Assembly: GCA_017480385.1 (NCBI GenBank)
Contig: JAFVAT010000006.1
Location: forward strand, 1 to 49,492
DNA: 49,492 nucleotides
Reading direction: 5' to 3'
Origin: Alphaproteobacteria bacterium
GTDB taxonomy: Bacteria; Pseudomonadota; Alphaproteobacteria; CAAGCB01; CAG-977
A program made the position numbers and the translations under genes. Shown here piece after piece: positions 27,718 through 36,776 of the stretch (position 1 is the stretch's first letter; every line of letters begins with the position of its first letter). A model generated the notes under the pieces. It was not told the DNA's origin. It did not search any database and was given only the letters and a program-made list of their open reading frames with translations.

Positions 27718-29871
27718 ATGAGCGAATTTTTCTTGGAATTGTTCAGCGAAGAAATTCCCGCGCGCATGCAGGCGGATGCGGCGGCGCATATCAAGGATTT
27801 TATGACAAAGACGCTGGGCGAAAATAAACTGGAGTTCAGTGAAGCCGTTTCTTTTGCCGCTAGCCGCCGTTTAGGGCTGTGCGTCAAGGGATTGCCCGCG
27901 GCACAGGCCGATTTGGTTGAAGAGCGCAAAGGACCTTCCGTTTCTTCTCCGGAACAGGCGCTGAACGGCTTTTTAAAGTCTGTCGGATTAACAAAAGAAC
28001 AGTTGGAAGTCCGTGAAACGCCGAAAGGCACATTCTATTTCGCTTCCCTGTCGCATAAAGGCCGTTCGACCGCCGAAGTGCTGCAGGAGGCTGTTGTGTC
28101 CCTGTTAACGACATTTCCGTGGCCGAAGTCCATGCGTTGGGCAGAACACAAGGAACATTGGGTGCGTCCTTTGCACGCGATCGTCTGCTTGTTTGACGGC
28201 GCTGTTGTTCCGGTTACTTTTGCGGGCGTGCAGTCCGGGAACGTGACGTATGGGCACCGTTTCTTGGCTCCGGCGGCAATCGAAGTGAAGGACTTTGCGG
28301 ATTATCAGACAAAAATCCGCGATGCTTTCGTGATTATTGATCCGGAAGAACGCAAAAAGATCATTTCCGAACAGGCTCATGCTTTGACCAAGGAAGCCGG
28401 TTACAAGCTGTTGGAAGATCAGGGGTTGCTGAATGAAGTGGCAGGATTGGCGGAATATCCCGTGCCTTTGACGGGCAAAATCGATGACGAATTTATGTCT
28501 GTGCCGCAGGAGGTGTTGATTACGTCTATGCGGGCGAATCAAAAATACTTCTGTATGACGGACGAAAGCGGCAAAATGGCACCGCGCTTTATCGTAGTAG
28601 CCAATATGAAAACAGCGGATAACGGCAAGGAAATCATTGCCGGAAATGAACGCGTGCTGCGGGCGCGTCTGTCGGACGCCCGTTTCTTCTGGGACGAAGA
28701 CCGGAAAACGACTCTAGCGTCCAAAGCGGATAAGCTGCAGTCCCGCGTGTTTCATGCGAAGCTTGGCTCTGTGGCGGATAAAGTTGAGCGTATGCGCCGG
28801 CTGCTGCCCGAATTGCTGAAGTATATTCCCGGCGCCGATGCCGGAGCGGCTGATCGTGCGGCGCTGCTGTGCAAAGCGGACTTGTCGACCGGCATGGTTG
28901 GCGAATTTCCGGAATTGCAGGGCGTTATGGGGCGGTATTACGCTTTGTTTGACGGCGAAAGCGAAGCGGCTGCGAACGCGGTGGCAGAACATTATTCTCC
29001 GTTGGGGCCGAAAGACGCCTGTCCGTCCGCGCCCGTCAGCGTGGCCGTTGCTTTGGCGGATAAAATTGATACGCTGGTCGGATTCTGGCTGATCGATCAA
29101 AAGCCAACCGGTTCGAAAGACCCCTTCGCGCTACGTCGTGCCGCGTTGGGCGTTGTCCGGCTGATTTTGGAAAACAAAATCAATCTGCCGATTTTTCAGA
29201 TTTTAAACGCTTCCCGCGCCATGTACGGCGATTCGGCTCAGACGGCAATCAGAGAAGCAATGACCGAATCTGAAAAAAGAAACGAAAACGAAGAACCGAC
29301 CGTTCTTGTCAACTGGTCTGTGCGCCAAATGGCGTCTTTAATGAACTTTATAGCCGATCGGCTGAAAGTTTTGATGAAAGACAAGGGCGTGCGTCACGAC
29401 TATATCGCGGCGGTTTACGGCCTGACTCAACAGGATAATTTTGAATCCGTTGATCTGTGCCGCGTCATTGCGCGTGTCGGCGCTTTGACAAAATTCCTTT
29501 CGGTCGAAGATGGTGCGGATTTGCTGACGGCTTACCGCCGTGCGGCGAATATCGTTCGGATCGAAGAAGGGAAAGATAAATGTTCCTATCATTCGGCGGC
29601 GGAAAAAACGCTGTTTAAACTGCCGGAAGAAGGATCTTTGTTTGACGCGCTGGATCAGGTTGTGTTAAACAGTTCAAAGAAGATTGCTTCGGACGATTTC
29701 GAGGGGGCAATGGAGGACTTGGCCAAACTGCGCGGTCCCGTCGATGCTTTCTTTGAAAAAGTCCAAGTGAATTGTGATGATGTTCAGCTTCGTGCCAACC
29801 GGCTGCGCATGCTGTCGATGATAGTCGGCGCAATGGGCGGCATTGCTGATTTTTCTGTAATTGAAGGGTAA
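27718..29871 (+). CDS. glyS: Glycyl-tRNA synthetase beta subunit
   Basis: 717 residues. It begins with FFLELFSEEIPARMQ, typical of GlyS, and carries PSPxAL-like ASRRL, the EFPELQGVMGRYYA HD-type segment and a C-terminal anticodon-binding-like region (LRANRLRMLSMIV). The beta subunit binds and orients tRNA-Gly. The ATG follows a GGAGGG-type site overlapping the glyQ end. ppdK follows after 17 bases. Confidence 0.98.
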   Translation: MSEFFLELFSEEIPARMQADAAAHIKDFMTKTLGENKLEFSEAVSFAASRRLGLCVKGLPAAQADLVEERKGPSVSSPEQALNGFLKSVGLTKEQLEVRETPKGTFYFASLSHKGRSTAEVLQEAVVSLLTTFPWPKSMRWAEHKEHWVRPLHAIVCLFDGAVVPVTFAGVQSGNVTYGHRFLAPAAIEVKDFADYQTKIRDAFVIIDPEERKKIISEQAHALTKEAGYKLLEDQGLLNEVAGLAEYPVPLTGKIDDEFMSVPQEVLITSMRANQKYFCMTDESGKMAPRFIVVANMKTADNGKEIIAGNERVLRARLSDARFFWDEDRKTTLASKADKLQSRVFHAKLGSVADKVERMRRLLPELLKYIPGADAGAADRAALLCKADLSTGMVGEFPELQGVMGRYYALFDGESEAAANAVAEHYSPLGPKDACPSAPVSVAVALADKIDTLVGFWLIDQKPTGSKDPFALRRAALGVVRLILENKINLPIFQILNASRAMYGDSAQTAIREAMTESEKRNENEEPTVLVNWSVRQMASLMNFIADRLKVLMKDKGVRHDYIAAVYGLTQQDNFESVDLCRVIARVGALTKFLSVEDGADLLTAYRRAANIVRIEEGKDKCSYHSAAEKTLFKLPEEGSLFDALDQVVLNSSKKIASDDFEGAMEDLAKLRGPVDAFFEKVQVNCDDVQLRANRLRMLSMIVGAMGGIADFSVIEG

Positions 29872-29888
29872 GGAGATATCTAACCACC

Positions 29889-32567
29889 ATGACAAAATGG
29901 GTTTATAAATTCGGAGATGGAAAAGCCGAAGGTAAAGCCTCCGACAAGAATTTGTTGGGCGGCAAAGGCGCAAACTTGGCGGAAATGAGCTCGATCGGGA
30001 TTCCCGTTCCTCCGGGCTTTACGATTTCGACCGAAGTCTGCACGTACTATTATGCAAACGGCAAAACATTTCCCGCCGATTTGGCCGAACAGGTCAAGGA
30101 AGGCATCGCGCACTGCGAAGCGATTGTCGGCAAAAAATTCGCCGATCCGAATGATCCTCTGCTGTTTTCCGTGCGTTCCGGCGCCCGCATTTCTATGCCG
30201 GGCATGATGGACACCGTTCTGAACTTGGGTCTGACGGATGAAACTGTTAAAGGTTTGGCCAAATCTTCCGGCGATGAACGTTTTGCTTATGACTCCTACC
30301 GTCGTTTCATTCAGATGTATTCCGATGTTGTTATGGGCGTCAAACATGAAAACTTTGAACATGTCCTGACCGCGATGAAAGAGGCCAAAGGCTACAAGTC
30401 CGATACTGATATGACGGTTGATGACCTGAAAGAATTGATTGCCGAATACAAGAAAATCGGCGAAAAGTTCGGCAAGCCTGTTCCGCAGGATCCGGAAGAA
30501 CAGCTCTGGGGTGGCATCGGCGCTGTGTTCATGAGCTGGATGGTTGACCGCGCGATCTACTATCGTAAGTTGAACGATATTCCCGAAGATTGGGGAACCG
30601 CTGTGAACGTCCAGACAATGGTGTTCGGCAACGCCGGCGATGATTCTGCGACAGGCGTTTGTTTCTCCCGCGACCCGTCCACCGGCAAGAACGCTTTCTA
30701 CGGCGAATTTTTGGTGAAGGCTCAGGGTGAAGACGTCGTGGCCGGTATTCGTACGCCGCAGCAGATTTCTAAAGAAGGCAAGAAGGAACGTGGTTCCGAT
30801 CTGCCCTGCATGGAAGAAGCTATGCCCGAATTGTACAAACAGCTCTGCGACATTCGTGAAACGCTGGAAAAGCACTATCACGACATGCAGGATATGGAAT
30901 TTACGATTCAGAACGGCAAACTGTATATGCTGCAGACCCGTAACGGCAAGCGCACCGCCGCTGCCGCTGTCAAAATGGCGGTTGATATGGTCAACGAAGG
31001 TTTGATTGACAAGAAAACGGCTTTGATGCGCGTTGAACCGAAACAGTTGGACGACTTGCTGCACCCGACTTTGGATCCGAAATCCAAGAAAGAAGCAATT
31101 GCGGATGGTCGTTTGCTGACGCAGGCTCTGAACGCTTCCCCCGGCGCGGCTGTCGGTCAGGTTGTGTTCTCCGCCGATGATGCGGAAGCTTGGGCAAACG
31201 AAGGCAAGAAGGTTGTTCTGGTTCGTCTGGAAACATCTCCGGAAGACATTCATGGCATGCATTCCTCTCAGGGTATTCTGACGGCGCGCGGCGGTATGAC
31301 GTCTCATGCGGCGGTCGTTGCCCGCGGTATGGGAACGCCGGCTGTTTGCGGCGCTTCTGATGTCAAAGTCGACTATGCCAACAAGAAAATGACGATTAAA
31401 GGCGTTGAAATCAAAGAAGGCGACGTCATTACGCTGGACGGTTCGACCGGTGAAGTCATCAACGGCGCCGTAGCGTTGAAAGACGCTGAACTGACCGGCG
31501 ATTTCGGTCTGTTCATGGGCTGGGCTGACGAAGTTCGCAAGCTGAAAGTTCGCACGAACGCTGATACGCCGCATGACGCGCAGGTTGCCCGCAAGTTCGG
31601 TGCCGAAGGAATCGGCTTGTGCCGTACGGAACATATGTTCTTCGATCCGCAGCGCATTAAGCACATGCGTGAAATGATTCTGGCGGAAACGGAAGAAGCT
31701 CGTCGCGAAGCTTTAGCAAAACTGTTGCCGTATCAGCGCGAAGACTTCAAAGGCTTGTTCTTGGCTCTGGAAGGCTTGCATGTCACGATCCGTTTGCTGG
31801 ATCCGCCTTTGCATGAATTCCTGCCGACAAAGGAACCGGAACAGCGCGAAATCGCCAAAGAATTGGGCACGACATTGGAAGCCGTTCAGGCGCGTGTCAA
31901 CCAGCTGCATGAAGCCAACCCGATGTTGGGTCTGCGCGGTTGCCGCTTAGGTCTGACCTATCCTGAAATCACGGAAATGCAGGCGCAGGCCATTTTCGAA
32001 GCGGCTGTTGAAGCCTCCAAGGAAATGGACAAGCAGGTTGAACCGGAAGTCATGGTTCCGCTGACCGACACAAAGAAAGAGCTGGACATGATGAAGGCGA
32101 TTATCGTCAAGAAAGCCGAAGAAGTCATGGAAAAGGCCGGCGTAAAGTTCAATTACATGATCGGTACCATGATTGAAATGCCGCGTGCCGCTTTGACAGC
32201 CGACAAGGTTGCCGAAACAGCCGAATTTTTCAGCTTCGGTACGAACGACTTAACGCAGACAACGCTGGGTATGAGTCGTGACGACGCGGGATCCTTCCTG
32301 CCGAATTACGTTGCTAAAGGCATCTTCGCCAAAGATCCGTTCAAGTCCATTGACGAAGAAGGCGTGGGTCAGTTAGTTCAAATGGCTGTCGAAAAAGGCC
32401 GTAAGACCCGCCCGAACATTAAGTTGGGCATCTGCGGTGAACACGGCGGCGATCCGGCTACGATCGACTTCTGCCACCGCGTTGGTCTGACATACGTTTC
32501 CTGCTCGCCGTTCCGCGTGCCTATCGCACGTCTGGCTGCGGCTCAGGCGGCTGTCCGTAACGCCTAG
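29889..32567 (+). CDS. ppdK: Pyruvate, phosphate dikinase
   Basis: 892 residues. The N-terminal ATP-grasp domain starts GGKGANLAEMSSIG; the phospho-carrier domain has GGMTSHAAVVARGMG with the swivelling His near residue 475; the C-terminal PEP/pyruvate barrel has the catalytic Cys in YVSCSPFRVPIARLA near residue 871. It interconverts PEP + AMP + PPi and pyruvate + ATP + Pi, serving glycolysis or gluconeogenesis in low-oxygen organisms. AAGGAG is 13 bases from the ATG, a long spacing. A long open frame on the opposite strand is only a codon-bias shadow. Confidence 0.98.
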   Translation: MTKWVYKFGDGKAEGKASDKNLLGGKGANLAEMSSIGIPVPPGFTISTEVCTYYYANGKTFPADLAEQVKEGIAHCEAIVGKKFADPNDPLLFSVRSGARISMPGMMDTVLNLGLTDETVKGLAKSSGDERFAYDSYRRFIQMYSDVVMGVKHENFEHVLTAMKEAKGYKSDTDMTVDDLKELIAEYKKIGEKFGKPVPQDPEEQLWGGIGAVFMSWMVDRAIYYRKLNDIPEDWGTAVNVQTMVFGNAGDDSATGVCFSRDPSTGKNAFYGEFLVKAQGEDVVAGIRTPQQISKEGKKERGSDLPCMEEAMPELYKQLCDIRETLEKHYHDMQDMEFTIQNGKLYMLQTRNGKRTAAAAVKMAVDMVNEGLIDKKTALMRVEPKQLDDLLHPTLDPKSKKEAIADGRLLTQALNASPGAAVGQVVFSADDAEAWANEGKKVVLVRLETSPEDIHGMHSSQGILTARGGMTSHAAVVARGMGTPAVCGASDVKVDYANKKMTIKGVEIKEGDVITLDGSTGEVINGAVALKDAELTGDFGLFMGWADEVRKLKVRTNADTPHDAQVARKFGAEGIGLCRTEHMFFDPQRIKHMREMILAETEEARREALAKLLPYQREDFKGLFLALEGLHVTIRLLDPPLHEFLPTKEPEQREIAKELGTTLEAVQARVNQLHEANPMLGLRGCRLGLTYPEITEMQAQAIFEAAVEASKEMDKQVEPEVMVPLTDTKKELDMMKAIIVKKAEEVMEKAGVKFNYMIGTMIEMPRAALTADKVAETAEFFSFGTNDLTQTTLGMSRDDAGSFLPNYVAKGIFAKDPFKSIDEEGVGQLVQMAVEKGRKTRPNIKLGICGEHGGDPATIDFCHRVGLTYVSCSPFRVPIARLAAAQAAVRNA

Positions 32568-32578
32568 TACTGCTCGTA

Positions 32579-32613
32579 CGGAGGTGGCGGCGCCACGGGC
32601 GTAACGCCCTCCG
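32579..32613. repeat. GC-rich three-way hairpin element after ppdK
   Basis: CGGA (32579-32582) can pair with TCCG (32610-32613) around two small hairpins, TGGC-GGC-GCCA (32585-32595) and GGGCG-TAA-CGCCC (32597-32609). It is much richer in GC than its surroundings, and hairpins of similar style recur at the window end. Function unknown. Confidence 0.45.
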
Positions 32614-32630
32614 GACAGAGAAAAGAAAAG

Positions 32631-32663
32631 CCTCCTGCTGAAAGGCAGGAGGTTTTCTTTTTT
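32631..32663 (+). terminator. Intrinsic terminator of glyQ-glyS-ppdK
   Basis: CCTCCTGC (32631-32638) pairs perfectly with GCAGGAGG (32645-32652) around a 6-base loop and is followed by a T-rich run. Confidence 0.93.
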
Positions 32664-32704
32664 TTATCGTCATTGCAACCGCTAAGCAAAAACAGGCTAA
32701 AACG

Positions 32705-32893
32705 CCTATCGCCAATTACACCTAAATTCATTTCGGATTTTCAATCCTCATTCATTAAGGTTCATTGAACTTATCCTCCGAAACGATAAGTATTTGTCGT
32801 TTCAGAGCAACGTTTCTGTAAGGTCAATGAGCCTTGATGCGCAAGGACGTCGGAAAACGTCCGAAGCAAGTCTTAGGCGGAATTGGCGATAGG
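32705..32893. repeat. 13-bp inverted repeat flanking a non-coding stretch
   Basis: CCTATCGCCAATT (32705-32717) is repeated exactly in inverse at 32881-32893. Between them lie several short palindromes (GAAACGA/TCGTTTC; GGACGT/ACGTCC) and no convincing gene. It may be the footprint of a small non-coding mobile element; no target duplication is evident. Confidence 0.4.
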
Positions 32894-32931
32894 GGCGCGG
32901 CAATCCGGCGGGCGGAAAATAAGTATGCGGA

Positions 32932-33069
32932 CTATACGATTAAATGTTTAGTCCTGAAGCCGTTTAATAAATTCCGCGGCATCATATGGCCGGCAATATC
33001 TAAAAACTCGACAACGTCCAGCCGCCGTTCGCCGTTTTCATACTTTGACACATACGATTGCAGTGTTTA
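32932..33069 (-). pseudogene. Remnant of an XRE-family HTH regulator
   Basis: An uninterrupted frame between stop codons encodes LQSYVSKYENGERRLDVVEF followed by LDIAG. This is the second half of a Cro/C1-type HTH (recognition helix and following helix). The first half is absent and a TAA stands immediately upstream in frame, with no start codon. The downstream residues lose similarity. It is probably the remains of a regulator that once stood divergent from the gene at 33147. Confidence 0.55.
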
Positions 33070-33146
33070 AATAGTTTCTGTTCACTGAACATTTTCCTGC
33101 CGCGATTTTTTGAAAACGAAATATTTTTTATGAAGGGGTATTTCCA

Positions 33147-34187
33147 ATGCAAGATACAATCAAAAAATTTTCTGTTAAAAAGAAGTGTACGGCATCTGTT
33201 TACGACAGCAAGGCGTATCGAATCTGCTCTTTAATTCTGTCGAAAGGAAATAAAATGGGGGCGCAAGATTATCCGTTTGTTTTTAGAAACACATTGAAAA
33301 CGGCAACGAAGGGCAAGAGTCAAAAGGAACTGTTTGAATTTTGCAAAAAGGAAAAAATGATCGGCGGAGGCTGGCCTCTTGCTCGTATTCCCAAAGATAA
33401 AGAAGAAGCTTTGGCTTTAGGAAAAAACGGACAAACGCAGAATGCGGAGCGTTACGGTCAAGGATTCACGCGGGCTTTGAACTGTCTGGGGAAAATGAGG
33501 GAAAACGATATCGTATGGACGCGGTGCGCAGGGCTTTATTATATTTGCCCCGTGCTGTCCGGTTGGGAATATCTGGCAGGTGAAGAGGCGGATATTTATG
33601 ATATGCATCAAATCGTTCGGGTGAAAGATTTTATTGAAGTCGGAATGGCAGAGAAGGTTCCCGGAAAGATCATCAGCAGTTTTGCGCCGCGGGGATGTTT
33701 GCAGCGAATAAAAGATGACGATTTCTTTTTATCAAAATGGTCCTTGAAAATTTTAAAAGAAGTCTGCCCCGATTATCACGATTACGATCATTTGGATTTA
33801 TCCGTCATTTCCGGTGAAAGAATTTTTGAATTGTTGTCGCCGAAAGAGGTTGAAGCGGTTATCTGTTTATATCTGCAAAAAGAATTGGGGTATTTTATTT
33901 ATACGGACACCGTCAGAACGGATATGGAAACGTATGAGTGCGTTTTAGTCAAAAATGACGGAAGCCACTTTGCTTTTCCGCAGGTAAAAACAGGAAAAGT
34001 GTCTCTTGAAGGAAAGGCGTATGAACATCTTTTAAAGGGAAATGACAAGGTTTATCTTTTTTCTGATAAAGGAACAATTACGGACACGGACAATAAAAAT
34101 ATTATTGCCTTGGATAAAAAAGAGATTTTGGATTTTATCCGAAAAAACAGCCCTCTTTTTCCTGAAAAAATAACCTCATTTCTTTAA
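33147..34187 (+). CDS. Hypothetical protein, possible PD-(D/E)xK nuclease
   Basis: 346 residues; no signal peptide or membrane span. The C-terminal third has a helix (KEVEAVICLYLQKELGY), a beta-rich segment (YECVLV, Glu264) and PQVKTGKV (Gln279-x-Lys281), consistent with a restriction-endonuclease-like fold of the E...QxK type seen in Mrr-related enzymes. That is an inference from motif spacing. The N-terminal part (NDIVWTRC...YYICPVL) may be a recognition domain. AAGGGG lies 8 bases before the ATG. It sits next to an XRE-regulator remnant and between terminators, looking like a horizontally acquired single gene. Confidence 0.6.
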   Translation: MQDTIKKFSVKKKCTASVYDSKAYRICSLILSKGNKMGAQDYPFVFRNTLKTATKGKSQKELFEFCKKEKMIGGGWPLARIPKDKEEALALGKNGQTQNAERYGQGFTRALNCLGKMRENDIVWTRCAGLYYICPVLSGWEYLAGEEADIYDMHQIVRVKDFIEVGMAEKVPGKIISSFAPRGCLQRIKDDDFFLSKWSLKILKEVCPDYHDYDHLDLSVISGERIFELLSPKEVEAVICLYLQKELGYFIYTDTVRTDMETYECVLVKNDGSHFAFPQVKTGKVSLEGKAYEHLLKGNDKVYLFSDKGTITDTDNKNIIALDKKEILDFIRKNSPLFPEKITSFL

Positions 34188-34300
34188 TTTACAGGAAATG
34201 TGGCGTGTTTTTCCAAAAATAGCATTACCCGTCTGTTTTTTTAAGGGCACATTTAATATTTGTTTTTTCCAAAAGATAGTGCTAGACCCTTTTTGTCAGG

Positions 34301-34322
34301 CGGCCAAGAGAGGCCGTTTTTC
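34301..34322 (+). terminator. Intrinsic terminator after the putative nuclease gene
   Basis: CGGCC (34301-34305) pairs with GGCCG (34312-34316) around AAGAGA, then TTTTTCC. Upstream in this 192-base gap are two similar T-rich segments (TTTTTCCAAAA...TAG near 34213 and 34265) of unknown meaning. Confidence 0.75.
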
Positions 34323-34379
34323 CTTTTTTAAATCGCGATAAAAGAGTTTTTTCCGCCTCTTAAGCGGAAGGGGGGACGT

Positions 34380-35579
34380 ATGAAAAAAGAAACCGTTCTT
34401 TATTTGGCCGTATTGTCCGTTTTTGCCGGCAGCAATTGTTTGGGCGCGATTGACGGCGCTTTGTCCATGATTGCCGGAGAAATGCATGTCAGCCAGACGA
34501 CCGCTTTATATGCCGGCAGCGTGGCGGCGTTGGCGTGTATGTTTTCGGGATTATTTTTTGGCGCTGTCGCAGGGCGGAAGCTGCCCTACAAAACGGCGGC
34601 GGTTTTGTGTATGACGCTGGCTGTTGGCGGCGGTGCCGTTTCCGTCGTTCTGACTAGCTTTCCGTGGCTGTTGTTCATGCGGTGCGTGTTCGGTTTCGGC
34701 GTCGGCGGGCTGATGTGCATTCAAAATCCGGTCGCGACAAGGCTGATCAGTCCTGAAAAACGCGCTTCTATTTTGGGCGTGGGGACATGCGTTGCTTTCG
34801 GTTTCCAATGCGTATTGCAGTTTGTCGGCGGTGTTTTGGCCGATATCCGGTGGAATTATGTGTTCCTGACGTATTTATTGCTGATTTTGCCGTTTGCCTT
34901 TTTATTGATTTTTCTGCCTGAGATGAAGCTTGACCCCGTCGAAGAAAAAAAGGAAAAAGGACGGGGGCTGCCTCTGTCCGCCGTTTTGATGTGCTTTGTG
35001 CAGGGAATTGTCTGGCTGAACATTGCGCCGTTGCTGTTCGGCAGCGCTTTCTTTGTTGCGCCGGTTTCCGACAGCGCGACGGTTGCCGCAATTATCGCGA
35101 TGCTGTTTTCCATGGGATGCATGGCGGGCGGTCTGCTTTTCCCGATTTTATATAAGCGGTTGGGAAAGTATTCTTTTTCAGTCTTTTTAATCATGGCGGC
35201 GATCGGTTTGGTTATGAGCGCCAAAGCCGGCGATATTGTAACGTTGGGGCTGGGGTTCTTTATCGGCGGCGTGGGGCAGTCGTGCATGCAGGCGGGAATT
35301 ATGATGTTCCTCAGTTTGGTGTGCGCCCCCGTTCAGCTGGGCGCAGCGTCCGCTTTAATGACGGTTTTTCTGAATCTGGGAGCGTTTATGTGTTCCGCCT
35401 GGGACGCTTTGATCGGTCGCCTGACAGGGGATACGCTGTATATGCCGCTTTATATCGGTGCGGGCATGTTTGCCGTGATTTCCTTGATTTTATGGATCTG
35501 TCCGCCCTTTCCAAACGAAAAATCAAAGACGGCGCTTGATGAAAGCGATAAAGCCGCAGATATTTTGAACGCGGCATAG
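34380..35579 (+). CDS. MFS transporter
   Basis: 399 residues with about twelve hydrophobic helices and a polar central loop (KLDPVEEKKEKGRG). Family landmarks include the loop 2-3 region AGRKLPYK and GFGVGGLMCIQNPVATRLIS. A secondary transporter, probably drug or metabolite export; substrate cannot be told from sequence. A strong GGGGGG-type ribosome binding site lies 5 bases before the ATG. It may begin an operon with the next three genes. Confidence 0.85.
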   Translation: MKKETVLYLAVLSVFAGSNCLGAIDGALSMIAGEMHVSQTTALYAGSVAALACMFSGLFFGAVAGRKLPYKTAAVLCMTLAVGGGAVSVVLTSFPWLLFMRCVFGFGVGGLMCIQNPVATRLISPEKRASILGVGTCVAFGFQCVLQFVGGVLADIRWNYVFLTYLLLILPFAFLLIFLPEMKLDPVEEKKEKGRGLPLSAVLMCFVQGIVWLNIAPLLFGSAFFVAPVSDSATVAAIIAMLFSMGCMAGGLLFPILYKRLGKYSFSVFLIMAAIGLVMSAKAGDIVTLGLGFFIGGVGQSCMQAGIMMFLSLVCAPVQLGAASALMTVFLNLGAFMCSAWDALIGRLTGDTLYMPLYIGAGMFAVISLILWICPPFPNEKSKTALDESDKAADILNAA

Positions 35580-35639
35580 CCTTATCAGTATGGATATGCT
35601 AACATAATGTTGTTTTACGGGGGGAAGGAATACAACATT

Positions 35640-35990
35640 ATGAAAACGGCTATTTTTTGGAAAATGGCGCAGGGTGTGTTTGTATTCGGCGAAGACAGTC
35701 CCGTTGAGCCGCCGTTGAATATGGCGGATTATTCCGGTTCGCATGTTGAAAAATGGGAGGAACTGCGCCGGACAAATCCTGATTTAGCCGGTTATGAATG
35801 CGAAAATTTCCCCCGCGGCCGGTTGATTTGGGACGATAATCAAAAGGCTTATTTCTTTTATGCCGATGAAAAAATCCTGTCTGATTCTATGGCGGTGAAC
35901 GCTGTTTTAAATCAGCTCGGATTGTCCCGAAAGGACTATGTGTTCCATTTTTGCAGGGATCCTCATTACAAAACGGGCGGAGCTGTTTAA
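35640..35990 (+). CDS. Hypothetical protein
   Basis: 116 residues, soluble, aromatic-rich (MKTAIFWKMAQGVFVFGED...YAFFY-like YFFYADEKIL). The ATG at 35640 is preceded by GGAAGG; an earlier in-frame ATG at 35607 is possible. Its TAA overlaps the next ATG by one base (TAATG). No family recognised. Confidence 0.6.
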   Translation: MKTAIFWKMAQGVFVFGEDSPVEPPLNMADYSGSHVEKWEELRRTNPDLAGYECENFPRGRLIWDDNQKAYFFYADEKILSDSMAVNAVLNQLGLSRKDYVFHFCRDPHYKTGGAV

Positions 35991-36763
35991 TGGCCCGCAT
36001 TCGTCTGAAGAACAAAAATTATGTCAAAAAAGAACGTGTCGTTAAACCGCCGGTTTGGCAGACAAAACGTTTTTGGTTGACGGTTGTTTTGCTTTATGCG
36101 CTGTGGATTTTCGGGCTGCGAAGGCCGGTCTATCAGCTTTTCTATGGCTCTGCCGCGGAACAGCCTGTTGAACAAATGGCTGAAACATGGGAAGAAACAG
36201 AAGGGCAGCAGTGGCAGAAAACAACCGCCGGCGGGTATGAAATTCGTTATAAAGTGCGGCAGAAATATACGGTTCTCGGGCGTATTGTTTATGTGGATTG
36301 GTACCAAAATTTTATAGGCACCTGGTATCGTTCGGCTATGAGTGTCGGAACGTATTTGTATGATGCCGTCGTGCCGGTTGATGTGTCTGTTATTCACGGC
36401 GCAACCGCGGCGGAGGATAACTGGCGCAAGCTGAAGTTTTCCCACGAGGAAAGATTGTTGTGGTCAAGTTACCGTTATGGGGAAAATACGGTTTTTAACC
36501 GTGATGAAATCAATAACAACCATGTCATTCCGGCGTCTCAAAACATTTTGCGCGCTTTGAAAATTGTTAAAATCGGAGAGCCGGTTTATATAGAGGGCTA
36601 TTTGATTGATTGGACGGGGACAGGCAAATATGCGGATTACAAATTCAATACGGCTGTGACTCCGGGAGAATTTTCCAAAGAAAAAGTAGGCGGATTGCTG
36701 ACAGGCTTGTGCAGGCAGATTTTTGTGACTAAAATTGCTTTTGGCGGATATGTTTTTGAATGA
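35990..36763 (+). CDS. Hypothetical single-pass membrane protein
   Basis: 257 residues. A basic N-terminus, one membrane span (FWLTVVLLYALWIFGL, about residues 32-47) and an extracytoplasmic beta-rich domain containing YEIRYKVRQKY and VYIEGYLIDWTGTGKYADY. The late segment (EERLLWSSYRYGENTVFNRDEINNNHVIPAS) could suggest an enzymatic or binding domain, but I recognise none. Coupled to the preceding gene by TAATG. Confidence 0.65.
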   Translation: MARIRLKNKNYVKKERVVKPPVWQTKRFWLTVVLLYALWIFGLRRPVYQLFYGSAAEQPVEQMAETWEETEGQQWQKTTAGGYEIRYKVRQKYTVLGRIVYVDWYQNFIGTWYRSAMSVGTYLYDAVVPVDVSVIHGATAAEDNWRKLKFSHEERLLWSSYRYGENTVFNRDEINNNHVIPASQNILRALKIVKIGEPVYIEGYLIDWTGTGKYADYKFNTAVTPGEFSKEKVGGLLTGLCRQIFVTKIAFGGYVFE

Positions 36764-36776
36764 AAGAGAGGAAAAA

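Noticed and set aside
29880-31664. 594-residue open frame on the minus strand opposite ppdK
   Set aside because: It mirrors the ppdK codons, has no ribosome binding site or recognisable domain, and ppdK is certain. It is a codon-bias shadow.
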